Source: Ichthyophis bannanicus (taxonomy: Eukaryota; Chordata; Amphibia; Gymnophiona; Ichthyophiidae). Taken from it: 64,000 nucleotides of DNA. The first letter of the stretch is position 1, and each line of letters starts with the position of its first letter. Under the pieces are notes generated by a model. It searched no databases, was not told the origin of the DNA, and worked only from the letters and a program-made list of their open reading frames with translations. This document shows, one piece after another, positions 1 through 11,088 of this stretch. The DNA is taken from positions 1,355,235,834-1,355,299,833 of the forward strand of contig CM066033.1 of assembly GCA_033557465.1 (NCBI GenBank). Direction: 5' to 3'. Both the position numbers and the translations under genes were made by a program.

Positions 1-955
1 AGGTTGGTACAGCATCTGAATGAACTCCAGAAGAAAGAATGAAAGGTAGGAGAGACTACCACCTTTGATATTCATGTCTATACTGTGTGAGAGATAAAGC
101 CTTGGTGTGAGCAGGACTAGTGACCACACAGGGATATAGAGCTTTTGTGAGCACTACTGCAAGAAGGACTTTTCAACTGCAAAGCTCTGACCTTTTTCTA
201 GAGACACTCCCTAAGGGCCAAGTGGGAGGTGGGCAGCTGCAGTGAAAAAAGCTACTGAAGGAGATGGTCCTATATTAACTGCCAGTGACAGGTTAATGTG
301 AGAGAGACAAAAAGGACTTTAATTCCTGGTCAGACCATGTGGGACACTGAAATAAGACTGGTAGGTTATGAAGCCAAAGAGCTTACCAAATTAACAGACT
401 CATAGTTCTGCAGTGTTAATATAGCTGAGTAAGCGTGGGCTATATTATGTTGTTTACAATATTTGGGTCCAAGTTCTGAACTTGTTGTAATTGTTCAAGA
501 GAGACTTTTGGCGCTTAAGGGACCTGTGGAGCTTTACAATATGTGTGTGTAAGGATAATATATAGGTAAAACAACATTCTACTGAAAGAAATGGGGAGTT
601 TAGAGATTCCCCCTCCCCCCTTGCTCTGGGTAAAAGTACCTACATTAGGGACAGCCAAGGATAATTTCACCAGTGGTAAGAATGGGGTGGGATTAAGTCA
701 GGGAGGGAAAGCACATGAAGGGCTTGCATGTGCTTACTGGTCAACGATCATGCAAGGTAATGTAGAACAAATAAAATATGCAAAAGAGTGTACAAAAAGC
801 ATATAACAACAATAAATGTGGGCAACAAGATGTAAGGGAAACCAGTCTCATAGTCTTAGAAGAAAAGTAGTAGTATCTAAAATGCTTTTCAGAAATTAAT
901 TCATGGTTTTCTATTTTATATATTCCTTGGAAGAAAGGTATAAGATTAGATAAGA
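1..955. other. Unrecognised sequence left of DIRS-A
   Basis: No coding signal, repeat family or RNA gene was recognised here. The only open frame of note, near 591-806, starts in low-complexity sequence and has no family signature. It is taken as flanking DNA or the decayed remains of older elements. Confidence 0.5.
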
Positions 956-962
956 ACAATTC

Positions 963-1091
963 CATATTGTCCCTCCAGTTCAGTCCCTCACCTCTGGGTT
1001 GTGCACTGATTCCCGCAGCATGGAGATTGGGCATGTCAGAACTGTGACACCTCTGTAGATATCCTGCTGGCACCTCCCATCAGCTCCCAGT
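963..1091 (+). repeat. DIRS-A left terminal inverted repeat
   Basis: This stretch is the reverse complement of 14459-14583 with a few substitutions. Shared landmarks are the reverse complements of CCCAGAGGTGAGGGACTGAA and GGAGGTGCCAGCAGGATATC. It marks the left edge of DIRS-A and shows that the RTE at 1144 landed just inside that edge. Confidence 0.8.
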
Positions 1092-1131
1092 GTGTCCAGT
1101 CTCCATGCAGCTGGAGGTAGTGAGCCTAGGT

Positions 1132-1143
1132 GCTGGGCTCACT
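1132..1143. repeat. Target-site duplication of the RTE LINE (left copy)
   Basis: GCTGGGCTCACT occurs here and again at 4448-4459, exactly flanking the RTE element. A 12-bp direct repeat around an element with a TTG-rich 3' tail is what target-primed reverse transcription leaves. Confidence 0.85.
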
Positions 1144-1176
1144 GTTGTTGTGTTGTTAAGTGCCGTCGAGTCGGAG

Positions 1177-2769
1177 TCAACTCATGGCGACCCTCTGGAT
1201 AGCTATCCTAAATTGTGTTCGGTCTTCAGTCAGGCGGCTCATTGTTGACAGACTGGTACCCGTAGCTGCTGTTATTGTATTGATCCATCTCATTGCTGGC
1301 CTTCCTCTTTTGCGTTGACCTTCTATCTTGCCAAGCATAATGTCTTTCTCTAATGATCTCTCTCTTCGCATGATGTGTCCAAAGTATGAAAGTCAAAGTC
1401 TTGTCATCTGAGCTTCTAAAGAAAGCTTAGGTTTGATCTCCTCTAGTACCGACTGGTTTGTTCTTTGGGCAGTCCATGGTATACACAGTATTCGCCGCCA
1501 GCACCATAATTCAAAGGCATCAATTTTCTTCCTCTCTATCTTTTTCACTGTCCAGCTTTCACATCCATATGATGTTATTGAAAATACCATGGCTTGAACA
1601 AGTCAAATCTTTGTATGGAGAGAGACATCTCTGCTCTTGAGAATCTTATCTAGGTCTTTCATAGCCATTCTGCCAAGAGCAATGCATCGTCTGATTTCTT
1701 GACTGCTTGTTGCTTCTTTATTGATAGTTGATCCAAGTAGGTTAAAGTTGTTCACAATTTCAATTTCTTCTCCTTCAACGATGAACCTGTTGATTATGCC
1801 AGTTGTCATGGTCTTTGTCTTCTTTACATTAAGGTGCAGGCCCATTTTGAGACTATGTTCTTTGATTGTGAGAAGCAGATGTTTCAGATCATCTTCACTT
1901 TCAGCCAGTAATGTGGTATCATCAGCATAGCGAAGGTTGTTGATGAGTCTTCCACCAATCTTCACACCTCTGTTGTCTTCATATAATCCTGCTTCTCTGA
2001 TGATTTGTTCTGCATATAAATTAAACAGGTAGGGGGAAAGTATGCAGCCTTGTCTTACACCTTTGCTTATTTTAAACCATTCTGTTTCTCCTTGTTCCAT
2101 TCGAACTGTTGCTTCTAGATCAATGTACAGATTGCGCAAGAGAACGATCAGGTGTTCTGGTATACCCATGCTTCTTAATGTGGCCCAGAATTTCTCATGG
2201 TTTACACAGTCAAAAGCCTTGCTATAGTCGATAAAGCACAAATATATATCCTTTTGGTATTCTTTAGTCTTTTCAAGGATCCATCTCACATCCGCAATGA
2301 TGTCTCTCGTTCCTCGCCCTTTCCTGAGCCCTGCTTGCACTTCAGGTAGTTCTTCCCGGTATGTTTGTAGTCTCTTTTGAATAATCTTCAGTAGAATCTT
2401 GCTGGCATGTGGGATCAGAGCGATTGTGCGATAATTTCCACAATCAGTTGGATCACCTTTCTTTAGTATTGGTATAAACACAGATCTTTTCCAGTCAGTT
2501 GGCCATGATGATGTCTTCCATATTTCTTGGCAGAGCCTTGTGAGTGCGGTAACAGCTGCATCAGATTGCTGCAATACTTCTATGGGAATGCTATCAATGC
2601 CTGGTGCTTTGTTCTTTGATAAGGCTTTCAATGCTGCTTCAACTTCTTCTTTCATCACCAATGGTTCCCGATCATAAGGTACAGGTTGAAATGGCTGTTG
2701 GTCCACTTGATCTTTATCATATAAAAACTCTATATTCCTTCCACCTTTTCTTGATCTTCTCAGCATCAT
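1177..2769 (-). pseudogene. RTE LINE reverse transcriptase and C-terminal region
   Basis: This encodes the RT that would copy the element RNA at a nicked target. Visible landmarks on the minus strand are KNKAPGIDSIPIEVL (finger region), DWKRSVFIPILKKG, NYRTIALIPHASK, FIDYSKAFDCVNHEKFW, GVRQGCILSPYLFNLYAEQI and the catalytic LRYADDTTLLAES. The C-terminal piece reads SYGCESWTVKKIERKKIDAF then ELWCWRRIL, the hallmark of BovB/RTE elements. Segments 1603-2769, 1393-1590 and 1177-1371 share one frame and are separated by stops. The stop just downstream of LHTKI looks like CGA to TGA. With the endonuclease part it would form one polyprotein, but it is not translatable as it stands. Confidence 0.88.
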
Positions 2770-4343
2770 TCAACATAGAACCTTGAGCATCTTGTAACAT
2801 TCCAATTCGAGGCTGGAACTTTTTCTTTAACTCTCGTAGCTTTAGGAAAGCCGATCTTGTTCTTCCTCTAATAGTTTCTGCTTCTATTTCCTTGCAAGTG
2901 TCATTGTAGTACTTTTCCTTGTCCTGTCTTGCTGCACGTTGGAAATCTCTGTTGAGTTCTGCGATTGTCTTTCTTTCTCCTCTGACTTTAGCTTCTCGGC
3001 GTTTCTGGGCAATTTTCAGAGTTTCTTCCGTCATCCATTTTGGCCGTTTTTGCTTTTTCACCTTTTGTAGAGACTTCTCGCTTTCTTCCAACACAACCTT
3101 CTTGATGTCATTCCATAACTCTTCCGGAGCTCTGTCATTTGTATCTAAAGCAGCAAATCGATTTTGCAGGCAGTCTTTAAATTCCAGTGGTATATTCTCA
3201 AGGTCATATTTTGCTGCATTCATGAGTGGTTTGCTCTTTTTCAACTTTAGCTTGAGTTTGCATACTAGTAGTTGATGATCTGTACCACAGTCAGCTCCAG
3301 GTTTTGTCTTTGTTGATGTTACAGAGCTTTTCCATCGTTGACTTCCGCATATGTAGTCAATTTGATTTTTATATAATCTATTCGGTGAAGTCCATGTGTA
3401 CAGTCGCCGCTTGTGTTGCTGGAAGAAGGTGTTTGAGATGAATAGATCATTGGTCTTGCAGAATTCTATCAGTCTTTCTCCAGCTTCATTTCTGTTGCCA
3501 AGTCCATATTTTCCAACTACTTTGCCTTCTGCTTTGTTGCCAACCTTTGCGTTCCAGTTACCCATGACTATCAGGATATCCTGTTTGCATGTTCTGTCAA
3601 TTTCAGCTTGTACTTGTTTCATAGAACTCTTCAATTTCATTCTCTTCTGCAGCTGTTGTTGGGGCATATACTTGAATTATAGTTGTGTTGATAGGCAATC
3701 CTCGTAGACGAATAGAGATTAAGCGTTCGCTGACTGCATTGTATTTCATTACAGTTCTTGCAAGTTTCTTCTTTATTATAAATGCAACACCATTTCTTCT
3801 TTGTCTTTCATTTCCAGCATAGTAGACCATGTGATCATCTGATACAAAGTGCCCCATGCCAGTCCATTTCAGTTCGCTGACACCCAACAGATCAAGTTGT
3901 ACACGTTCCATTTCATTCTTGACCACCTCCAACTTCCCTTGGTTCATGCTTCATACGTTCCATGTTCCAATGTGTAAGACATCTTTACAGCTTCTGACTC
4001 TCATTTCATGGGCAGCTACATCAGCAGTCAGACTTCCCGAGGGCTTTGATCCAACCATATCATAAATGCTGGCTTTACTCTGAAAAGTCTTCAGCTCTTC
4101 CCCAGTAGCTAGTTGAGTGCCTTCTGACCTGGGGGTCTCATCTTCCAGCACCATAGCACAATTTGTTTTGTTGTAACTATCCATTGGGTTTTCATGGCAA
4201 GATATAGAAGTAGATTGCCGGGCCTTTCTTCCGCGCAGTTTAAGTTTGGTGGTGTTGCCGTTGTCACAAAAATGTGATCCTCCGCCGTCAACACTGTCCC
4301 ATTCTGCTGCTGCCCAGATGGGTGGTTTGTCTTGGTCTGGCAC
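2717..4343 (-). pseudogene. RTE LINE endonuclease and linker region
   Basis: This is the N-terminal half of the RTE polyprotein. It opens with a poorly conserved leader (4343-3951), then reaches the endonuclease motifs IGTWNV, LLGVSELKWTG, RRNGVAFIIKK, IQVYAPT, MGNWNAKVGNKAEG, HKRRLYTWTSP and GADCGTDHQLLVCKLKLKLK. These match the APE-type endonuclease that nicks DNA for target-primed reverse transcription. Three frame blocks are seen: 3951-4343 and 3603-3947 share a frame and are separated by a TGA right after WNV, where the family has Arg. 2717-3667 is in another frame and overlaps the RT block. At least two frameshifts and one nonsense change therefore inactivate it. Confidence 0.85.
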
Positions 4344-4599
4344 CTCAGCTGAGACCTGTCCATCTTGGGAGACCCTGCCAGTAGTTAAACTACCGATAGT
4401 TTAGCTCTCAGCATCACTGATGCACGCAAGCCCTCACAGCACGACAAGCTGGGCTCACTAGAGGAGCAGATAAGGAGCTTTAGCTAGGGTTTTCAGTTTT
4501 TCTTTTCTCCCTATAACGTTTTTTCTTTTGATCTGTAGCTTTAAAGCTCATTAGAACTTGTTTAAAAAAAAAAAAGGGCTGAGAGGGGATCGGAAGGGA

Positions 4600-4765
4600 T
4601 TAAACTCTGTTATGCTACCTGTATATAGTTTGATTACAGTTCAATGTACCTGTTTATACGTCACTACTTTTGTTCCATGTAATTCAATGTTGTTTAGATG
4701 TAAACTGCCACTGATCTTGGGAATTGGCGGTATATAAAAGATTTGCAAATAAATAAATAAATACA
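4600..4765 (+). mobile_element. L2-type 3' tail / SINE fragment
   Basis: The stretch ends in GGCGGTATATAAAA followed by an AAATAAATAAATA tail after a TGTAAACTGCC-like motif. The same 3' design recurs in reverse at 42094 and 22788 and forward at 34700. It is typical of L2 LINEs and the SINEs that borrow their tails. It sits in the 5' non-coding part of DIRS-A. The left boundary is uncertain. Confidence 0.5.
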
Positions 4766-5494
4766 TTTAGAGGACTCTCTTTTCTCCCTCCCGTTTATTT
4801 CTGTCCCCTTTGCCTGCTCTCCCTTTCTGGTTGGCACGGAGGGGAGTTCTTTAGAAGGCTTTTCATCTCTTTACCAACACAGTTTTCTGTGCTGCAGATT
4901 TCCAGTTAGAAACTGTAGTCGGGCCTTGTTTCTCTGCTGCAGGCTGACATCCTTTCTCAGCTGTGCTGCTCACAGGAAGCCTGTTATTTTTATCAGGGTG
5001 CAGAGAGGATCCGAAAGTCTCAGAGGAAGAGGTGAGTGTTTAAATCTTTGTTGCTAGTGTCCTGTGAGTGTTTTTGAGGCCTGCTGCCGAGTGTGAAGCA
5101 TGTTCTGTGGGTTAGCAGAGCTCAGGATCTTGGTGGGCCTTTTTCCTGCCTTTTTTCTTCACAGTGCTCTTTTTCTTTGCTGACATCTTTCTTTAGTTAA
5201 TCCTGTAGTTTTCTGGTTACTTGAAGTTAATTTTGATTACTTTTAATTTTCAATGTTTTGGAGCTCTTAAAGATCCAGTACAGAAAAGTAAAAAAATAAA
5301 AATAAAAAAATAAGAGAAGCTTCTGCACGTTTTTGTTTTGTTGCCCTTTTTGGTGGTCTGCGGGAGCCATTTCTTTTACTATCCAGTCTCTCGGATCCCA
5401 TAGCACTAATGCCTACGCGGCCACAATGCCTGATTTCTGGCGCCCATAGGGGCTCAGTCTCAGACACAGGGGGTGTCGTAACTGCACATCTGAG

Positions 5495-6810
5495 GTGCTT
5501 ACTATGGAGCAAGAAATGCGGGATCAGTATGAAGAAGGCACTGCTCTGGTGGCGCAGGGTGCTGCCTCTTCTGCGGAAGGGGAGTCTCTGCGGGAGTCTC
5601 CGTCCGCTCTTCCTACTTCAAATTTGGCTTTGCCTGGTAATTCCGCCACTCCCATGGTGACGGGGCAGCTTTTGAGGGTTTCTCCCCAGATTTTGTGCTG
5701 CTGCTTCATCAGGCTTACTGTTTGCGGCAGCAGGGGGCAGTCGCGGATGGCTCGCTTATTGGGGCAGCAGGCCAAGCGGCCACCGAAAGGTTCGGTGGTA
5801 GTGATGGTAGACCGGTTAAAAGGGCCCAGTCAGTGGAAGATCAGCCTCTTGGTTCAGACTGACCGGATGCAGAGGACCTTGAGCTGGAACAAGAAGCCGG
5901 GATGGAGGATTTAGAGGAATGTGAGATTCATGAACCTGTAGATCAAGCAAAGTTTATCGGGGTCTTCTGGAGGGAGGAGCTGACAGTGCTCATTACGGAG
6001 TCCCTTCAGGCTCTCAACCTTTTGTCAGTGGTACCAGCGGAGGATGAGGGTTTGGAGGATCCTCTCATTCAAGCGGTATGAAAGTCCTGGGCGGTTTTTC
6101 CTGCTCACCTTGTGGTCAAGCAGATGATTCAGGATGAATAGGACGTGCCGGAGGCAGGCTTGCGTGGTGTGAGGTCCATGAATCGTCTCTATCCCTTGAC
6201 GGATCAGGAATGGGAAGTGTTTCGTTCTCCGCGTATAGATGTGGCAGTTTCAGCGGTCACGAAGAAGACTACCATTCCAGTTGAAGGCAGTGCGGCTTTG
6301 AAGGACGTACAGGATCGGAAGGTGGATGCCTTGTTGAAGCAAGCTTTTGAGGTTAATGCTCTGGTTCTGCAGGCCTCTATTTGTGGAGCTTGGGTTGCGA
6401 GAGCATGCCTTCACTGGTCGCAGCGTTTGCAGCAGCCAGGTCAGCAAATGCAGGAGCAGCTAGGTGATGTGACAAGACTTTAGTCAGGTTCTGCATATTT
6501 GGCCGATGTCCAATATGATCTTATTAGAGGCTTGGCAAATAGCATGGTTTCCTTGGTAGCCGCACGCCGCTATCTTTGGCTCAGGAACTGGGCGGCGGAC
6601 AGTTCCTCCAAGTCGTGTCTTAGCAAGCTTTCTTTTAAGGGGAAGCTGTTGTTTGGAAAAGATCTTGATAAGCTGGTCAAGGATTTGGGGGATTCTAAAG
6701 GAGGTCGCTTGCCGGAGGATAAACCGAAGCAGAGCCGAGCCCCGTTACCTTCCCGTGGGCAACCTCGGGATGTCAGACGTTTTCGTACCTCCCATTTGGG
6801 AGATTTTTAA
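5495..6810 (+). pseudogene. DIRS-A gag-like region
   Basis: The most convincing part is 6145-6483, with LYPLTDQEWEVFRSPRIDVA followed by VSAVTKKTTIPVEGSAALKD and VQDRKVDALLKQAFEVNAL. This is the conserved block of vertebrate DIRS gag-like proteins, which are thought to package the element RNA. Flanking frames (5495-5914 and 6499-6810) carry related low-complexity and basic sequence, but they are separated by stops and frame changes. The N-terminal boundary is unclear. Its place between the left inverted repeat and RT fits the standard DIRS order. Confidence 0.65.
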
Positions 6811-6918
6811 AGAGGACAGTTTTCCTCTCGAGGTCAAAGTTTTAGAGGATTCCGGGGAGCGGGCTGAGGATTTTCTAGTCCCTCTTCCTCGGGTTTTCGG
6901 AAAGCACAATGAAGCGAG

Positions 6919-7356
6919 GTGGACCCAGGCAAGAATTCAGCTGGTAGGGGGTCGACTTTGGGAGTTTCTTCCTGCCTGGATCCAGATAACATCCAATCAG
7001 TGGGTGTTGGGGGTCATTCGCGAAGGTTATTCTCTCGAGTTTTCCCGTCCGGTGGTCGACTCTTTTGTCATGTTGCTGTGCAGGGGGTGAGAAAGGACGA
7101 TTGCGGTACGGGAGACTCAGGCTCGTCTTTTGCAGCTGGGAGCAGTGGTTCCGGTTCCGCGAGAGCACCAAGGTATCGGTCGATACTCAGTTTATTTTGT
7201 GGTGCCAAAGAAAGATGGAGCCTTCTGCCCGATTCTGGATCTCAAAGGGGTATACTGCTGTTTGTGGGTACCTCATTTCCGAATGGAGACCTTAGGTTCG
7301 ATTATAGTGGTGGTTCGTCAAGAGGAGTTCCTGACGTCTCTCGATCTCACCCGAAG
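6919..7356 (+). pseudogene. DIRS-A reverse transcriptase, N-terminal part
   Basis: Readable pieces include LGAVVPVPREHQGIGRYSVY then FVVPKKDGAFCPILDLKGV, VPHFRMETL and EFLTSLDLT. These are the fingers and palm start of a DIRS-type RT. The coding stops at about 7356, directly after the SLDLT motif, where DIRS-B1 begins. The partner half (AYMV then the RNase H part) resumes at about 11597. It is out of frame with the gag block upstream. Confidence 0.75.
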
Positions 7357-7359
7357 CAT

Positions 7360-7522
7360 ATTTTCTCCAGGAACAAGCCGGAAGTCAGTCCTCACATATG
7401 GGTGACATCGGCACCGATGGAGCTCTCATGCGGAGCAATTCCCCAGCTTTCAAAGAAAGCCTTTGGGATTGCATCGTACATGTGCGGTCCCCTTCCCACC
7501 CAAGGGTGCCATCTTGCTCAGT
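7360..7522 (+). repeat. DIRS-B1 left terminal inverted repeat
   Basis: It begins near TTCTCCAGGAACAAGCCGG and ends at GTGCCATCTTGCTCAG. The reverse complement lies at 11420-11592, and a homologous repeat starts DIRS-B2 at 25755. Confidence 0.85.
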
Positions 7523-7766
7523 CTTCTTTTTTCCACGGAGCCCAACGGACGTGGTCCCGTTTTCACCGTGGAAAAAGTAGAAAAGTTGAATTATTTCTTT
7601 CAGCTTCCTGGTTTGACACCGGTTCCCCTTCCCGCTTTGGCTCGGTACACCGGTATCGAGTCCGGTCTTATTTTTCGTTTTTGTCCTTCATGACTAGCGT
7701 TCGCACTCTTTTTATTTTTCACCGGCAGCCCGGTCATTTGACCTCACAGGGGCCCTTTTTCCCCCG

Positions 7767-9674
7767 ATGGCTGCCAGCGGGTTTAAAAAGTGTGATCGGT
7801 GTAAGAAGTTGATGTCTCTCACTGACACACACGACTGCTGCCTCCGATGCCTCGACCCTGACCATGACCCGGTAGTCTGTGGGCCATGTGTTAAGATGTC
7901 TTCAAAATCTTTGAGGAGCAGGCAGCATCAGCGTGACAGGATTTTTCCTGAGTCTGCATCTGCCCGGGCCCAGACCTCGTTGGAAGCCTCGACATCTCGG
8001 GACTCGGAGCCCAAGCACCGTCATGGGTCTTCTGAGCGGGGGCCTCCCTCCAGGGAACAGCGGAAAAAGAAAAGACTCGTGAGGGCGGCGTTGCTGGATG
8101 CCTCTGATCAGCTTGGGCCCTTGAGTTCCAGGCCGCGGAGCCCGGACCGCCGCCCCGAGTCCTCGGAGTCGGAGTGGCCGGCTAAACAATCTCGCAAGGA
8201 GCTGGAGACATCGGACAAGGTAAAGTCTGTTGTCCTCGTGGACTCTCCTCCAGGAGAGCCACCGTCGGGACCTGAGCCGGGAGCTGCGGAGCCTTCTGAG
8301 CTCGGTCTCAGGTTGGCAGCCCTGGAGAGCAGCATGGCTGCCTTCATGGAGCAGCAGCGAGTGCTGATGGTCGGTCTCGCCGGTCCATCCGCCCCGACCA
8401 CTGTCGAAGTCAACGCCAGAGGTAGAGCCGATCCTCGAGTCGATCAGGTCTCGAGTCGATCCTCGGCCAAGGTCCCCCTTGACCTCCCATTCGGGACCGA
8501 GGTCGTCGACACCGGCGCCCTTGGCATCAGGGCAGTCGTGCTCGAAGCCCTCGAGGAGGACTCGGCATGGAAGACGGAGGAGGAAGACTCCCCAGACACC
8601 TACCAAACCCGGTGTATCCCATCGGACCGTCCGGGTTCGGAGCCTTGGAATAGGTCCCCCCCGGAGGACACTCGGTTCTTGGACTTCGTAAGGGATATGG
8701 CCAAGGCTTTGGCATTCCCTGCAGACGCCGAGGAGGAGCTTCGAGCCGAGGAGGAGCCTCGAGCTGAGGAGCTCAATGCCCTCCAGTATGACTCTCCCCT
8801 GAAGGAGGTCCTTACTATTCCGGTGCCTCCAATGTTGGAACGGCTGATGCTTCGTATGTGGGAGTCCCCGGCCTCGATGCCGGTGCTCAGCAAGAGGGTC
8901 GATTCCATTTATTGAGTCCGCAAGAGTCCTGGGTTCCAGAAAGCGCAGCTGCCGCACAACTCCATGGTTGTGGAATCAGCCATGCAATGGCTGAAAAGCC
9001 AAAAGATGCACTCTTTGGTGCCTCCCGGCTGGGAGGCCCGGAATCTGGATGCCCTTGGCAGAAAGTGCTACCAGGGCTCGATGCTGTCATGCCGTGTCCA
9101 AACCTACCAGCTGTACATGGGCATGTACTTGCGGGTCCTGGCAAAGGAGATTGCCGGGTTCTCAGCTGGTCTCTCCGAGGAACCCTTGCAGCGCTTCAAG
9201 GCCTTGTCCATGGGGATCCGAGAGTGCTCGAAGTTCATGTCTCGGGCAGCTTACGACGGCTTTGAGGCTTCAGCCTGAGTAGCCAAAGCCGGCATCTGTG
9301 CACGCCGTCAGGCCTGGCTCATGTCGTCGGACCTGGAGCCATGGGTTCAGGACAAGTTGGGCGATGTCCCATGCCGAGGAGACAACCTCTTCAGCAAACC
9401 CATGACCGAAAAAACTGCAGAAATCGAGTCCGAGTACTTGACCCGGACAAGGTTGTCGAAGAAGACATCTGCACCTTCTCACAAGAAGAAGGCCTCGGGG
9501 AAAAAGCCCTTTTTCCCGAGGAAGGGTACAGCTTACAGAAACTACCCCACTTACCAGGCCACCCCAGCTCCCCAACAGGGGCAGCAGGCCAGGGGACAGG
9601 GGCATGGCCCACGTAAGCCCAAGACCCCCAAGCTTCCAGCTCCAGCTCCTACCCAGCCGGGAGGGGATTTTTGA
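7767..9674 (+). pseudogene. DIRS-B1 gag-like protein (two premature stops)
   Basis: One reading frame of 1908 bases, about 635 codons, runs here with only two internal stops, at 8913-8915 and 9276-9278. The first is UGA where DIRS-B2 has a Cys codon; at the second DIRS-B2 has an Arg codon. The N-terminus holds a Cys/His-rich motif starting KCDRCKKLMSLTDTHDCCLR and ending CGPC, suggesting zinc binding. A long Glu/Ser/Arg/Pro-rich linker follows, then a conserved folded block (SMVVESAMQWLKSQKMHSLV, SRVQ-like LYMGMYLRVLAKEIAGF, ECSKFMSRAAYDGFEA). A basic, Gln/Pro-rich tail closes it, starting KKTSAPSHKKKASGKKPF. The role is inferred from position: the first ORF of a DIRS element is gag-like. The start was chosen because both copies align from this Met. 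Confidence 0.75.
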
Positions 9675-9699
9675 CTCCCACTGCATAGCTCATCTCCCA

Positions 9700-10060
9700 C
9701 CAGTGGTTTGGCCCTGCCCAGGAGGAAGGCTGGCTCTGTACGCTCACAGGTGAGTGTGGCGACAGATGCTTTCCTGATCTTGTGGACACAGGGCCTTCTC
9801 TATACGTTCCCACCCACACCCCTGGTGGCATGCACTCTGTTCAAGATTCTTCGGGACAAGGCCTCTGTCATCCTGGTAGCCCCCAGGTGGCCCAGACAAC
9901 CTTGGTTCCCTCTTCTCCTTCAAATGGCAATCAAAACCCCACTCCCACTTGGGGTGCAGCCTGACCTCTTGACCCAGGAACAGGGTTCCTTGCTACACCC
10001 CAATCTCAGATCCCTCAACTTAATGGCCTGGCTGCTGAGAGGGTATACTTGCTCTTCTAC
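9700..10060 (+). pseudogene. DIRS-B1 post-RNase H (methylase-like) remnant
   Basis: The frame reads ATDAFLILWTQGLLYTFPPT then PLVACTLFKILRDKASVILVAP and RWPRQPWFPLLL. DIRS-B2 has the same run at about 31368-31520, straight after RNase H. In DIRS-B1 it directly follows the gag stop and a 30-base non-coding stretch, so RT and most of RNase H have been lost. The region corresponds to where DIRS elements carry a Dam-like methyltransferase domain of uncertain function. Confidence 0.6.
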
Positions 10061-11088
10061 TCCTTCCCAAGGAGGTTGAGGAGGTGTTGCTGGCCTCCAG
10101 GAGGCAATCCACTAGAAGATCCTACGCGCTCAAGTGGCGTAGATTTGAAGGGTGGTGCTGGTGTGCCCAAAATAAGGAGGACCCGTTCACTTGCCAAGTA
10201 CCTCAGGTATTACAGTACTTGCTTCACCTCTCAGAGTTAGGCCTCAAGTCTAACTCTGTCAGGGTCCACCTGAGTGCGCTATCAGCTAACCACTCTCCAG
10301 TGGACGGGCAACCTATTTCTGCTCACCCTTTGGTATCCCGATTCCTCAGAGGCCGCCTCCTCTTGAAGCCTCCGATTCGGCCACCGGCTACAGAGTGGGA
10401 CTTAAATGTGGTCTTGCAGCGGCTTACTTGCCCACCTTTTGAACCAATGTCCACCTGTCATCTCCACTTCCTTTCCTGGAAAGCACTCTTCCTGGTGGCA
10501 CTCACGTCTGCTCGACGTGTGAGCGAGCTGCAAGCTTTAGTATCGGATAGACCGTATACACAGTTTTATAAAAACAGGGTGGTCCTACGTACTCACCCCA
10601 ATTTCCTTCCAAAAGTGGTTTCCTAGTTTCACCTAAACCAAGAGGTGGTTCTTCCAACCTTCTTCCCCAGGCAACATACTAGCAGGGCAGAAGCAGTTCT
10701 GCACACCCTGGACTGTAAAAGGGCGCTCACCTTCTACCTGTAACGTACGTGGGGACATTGGAGAGCTTCCCAGCTCTTTGTCTCTTATGACCCTAGTAAA
10801 CTGGGTTTACCTGTCTCCAAGCGCACGTTATCCACCTGGGTGGCAGACTGCATCGCCTGGGCGTACAGGACAGCTGACCTCCAACTGCAGGGCCGAATCA
10901 CGGCCCACTCTGTCAGGGTTAAGGCCACATCAGTGGCTAACAACTGCTCTGTTCCGTTGGCAGGCATCTGTCGGGCCGCAACTTGGTCTTCAAGCCAGAC
11001 TTTTGCGGCCCACTTCTGCCTGGAGAGAGAGTCCTGGCAGGACAGTGTTTTCGGTCAGGCGGTACTCCGTAACCTATTCGAGGTTTAG
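10049..11088 (+). pseudogene. DIRS-B1 tyrosine recombinase
   Basis: Tyrosine recombinases cut and join the circular DIRS DNA into the target. The N-terminal helical domain reads LASRRQSTRRSYALKWRRF then QYLLHLSELGLKSNSVRVHL. The catalytic domain shows the first Arg in TSARRVSELQAL, the basic strand NRVVLRTHPNFLPKVVS, the HxxR box in TAHSVRVKA and the terminal block ICRAATWSSSQTFAAHFCLE. At the expected nucleophile the sister copy has HYCLE, while this copy has HFCLE, so Tyr is changed to Phe. The frame is continuous apart from stops at about 10624 and 10741. With no tyrosine and two stops, this copy cannot be active. Confidence 0.82.

Larger units (their letters stand above)
1144..4447 (-). 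mobile_element. RTE-clade (BovB-like) LINE, near full length
   Basis: This 3.3-kb element lies on the minus strand and is bounded by the 12-bp duplication GCTGGGCTCACT. Its 3' end at low coordinates carries a short TTG-rich tail followed by the tail sequence AGTGCCGTCGAGTCGGAGTC read on the plus strand. Full-length BovB elements are about 3.2 kb, so this looks almost complete rather than 5'-truncated. It encodes an apurinic-type endonuclease followed by RT in a single polyprotein, as in RTE LINEs. It lies inside DIRS-A and is therefore younger than DIRS-A. Confidence 0.85.

Noticed and set aside
591..1073. Short open frames at the left edge of the window
   Set aside because: They have no homology signal; the second overlaps the DIRS-A terminal repeat in antisense.
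7902..8957. Long open frame antisense to DIRS-B1 gag (351 codons)
   Set aside because: It mirrors the GC-rich, charged gag linker on the opposite strand and shows no family motif. Only the plus strand aligns with DIRS-B2 gag.
9745..9760. CAGGTGAGT as a splice donor of a host intron
   Set aside because: It falls at the internal deletion junction of DIRS-B1, with no paired acceptor or exon evidence.
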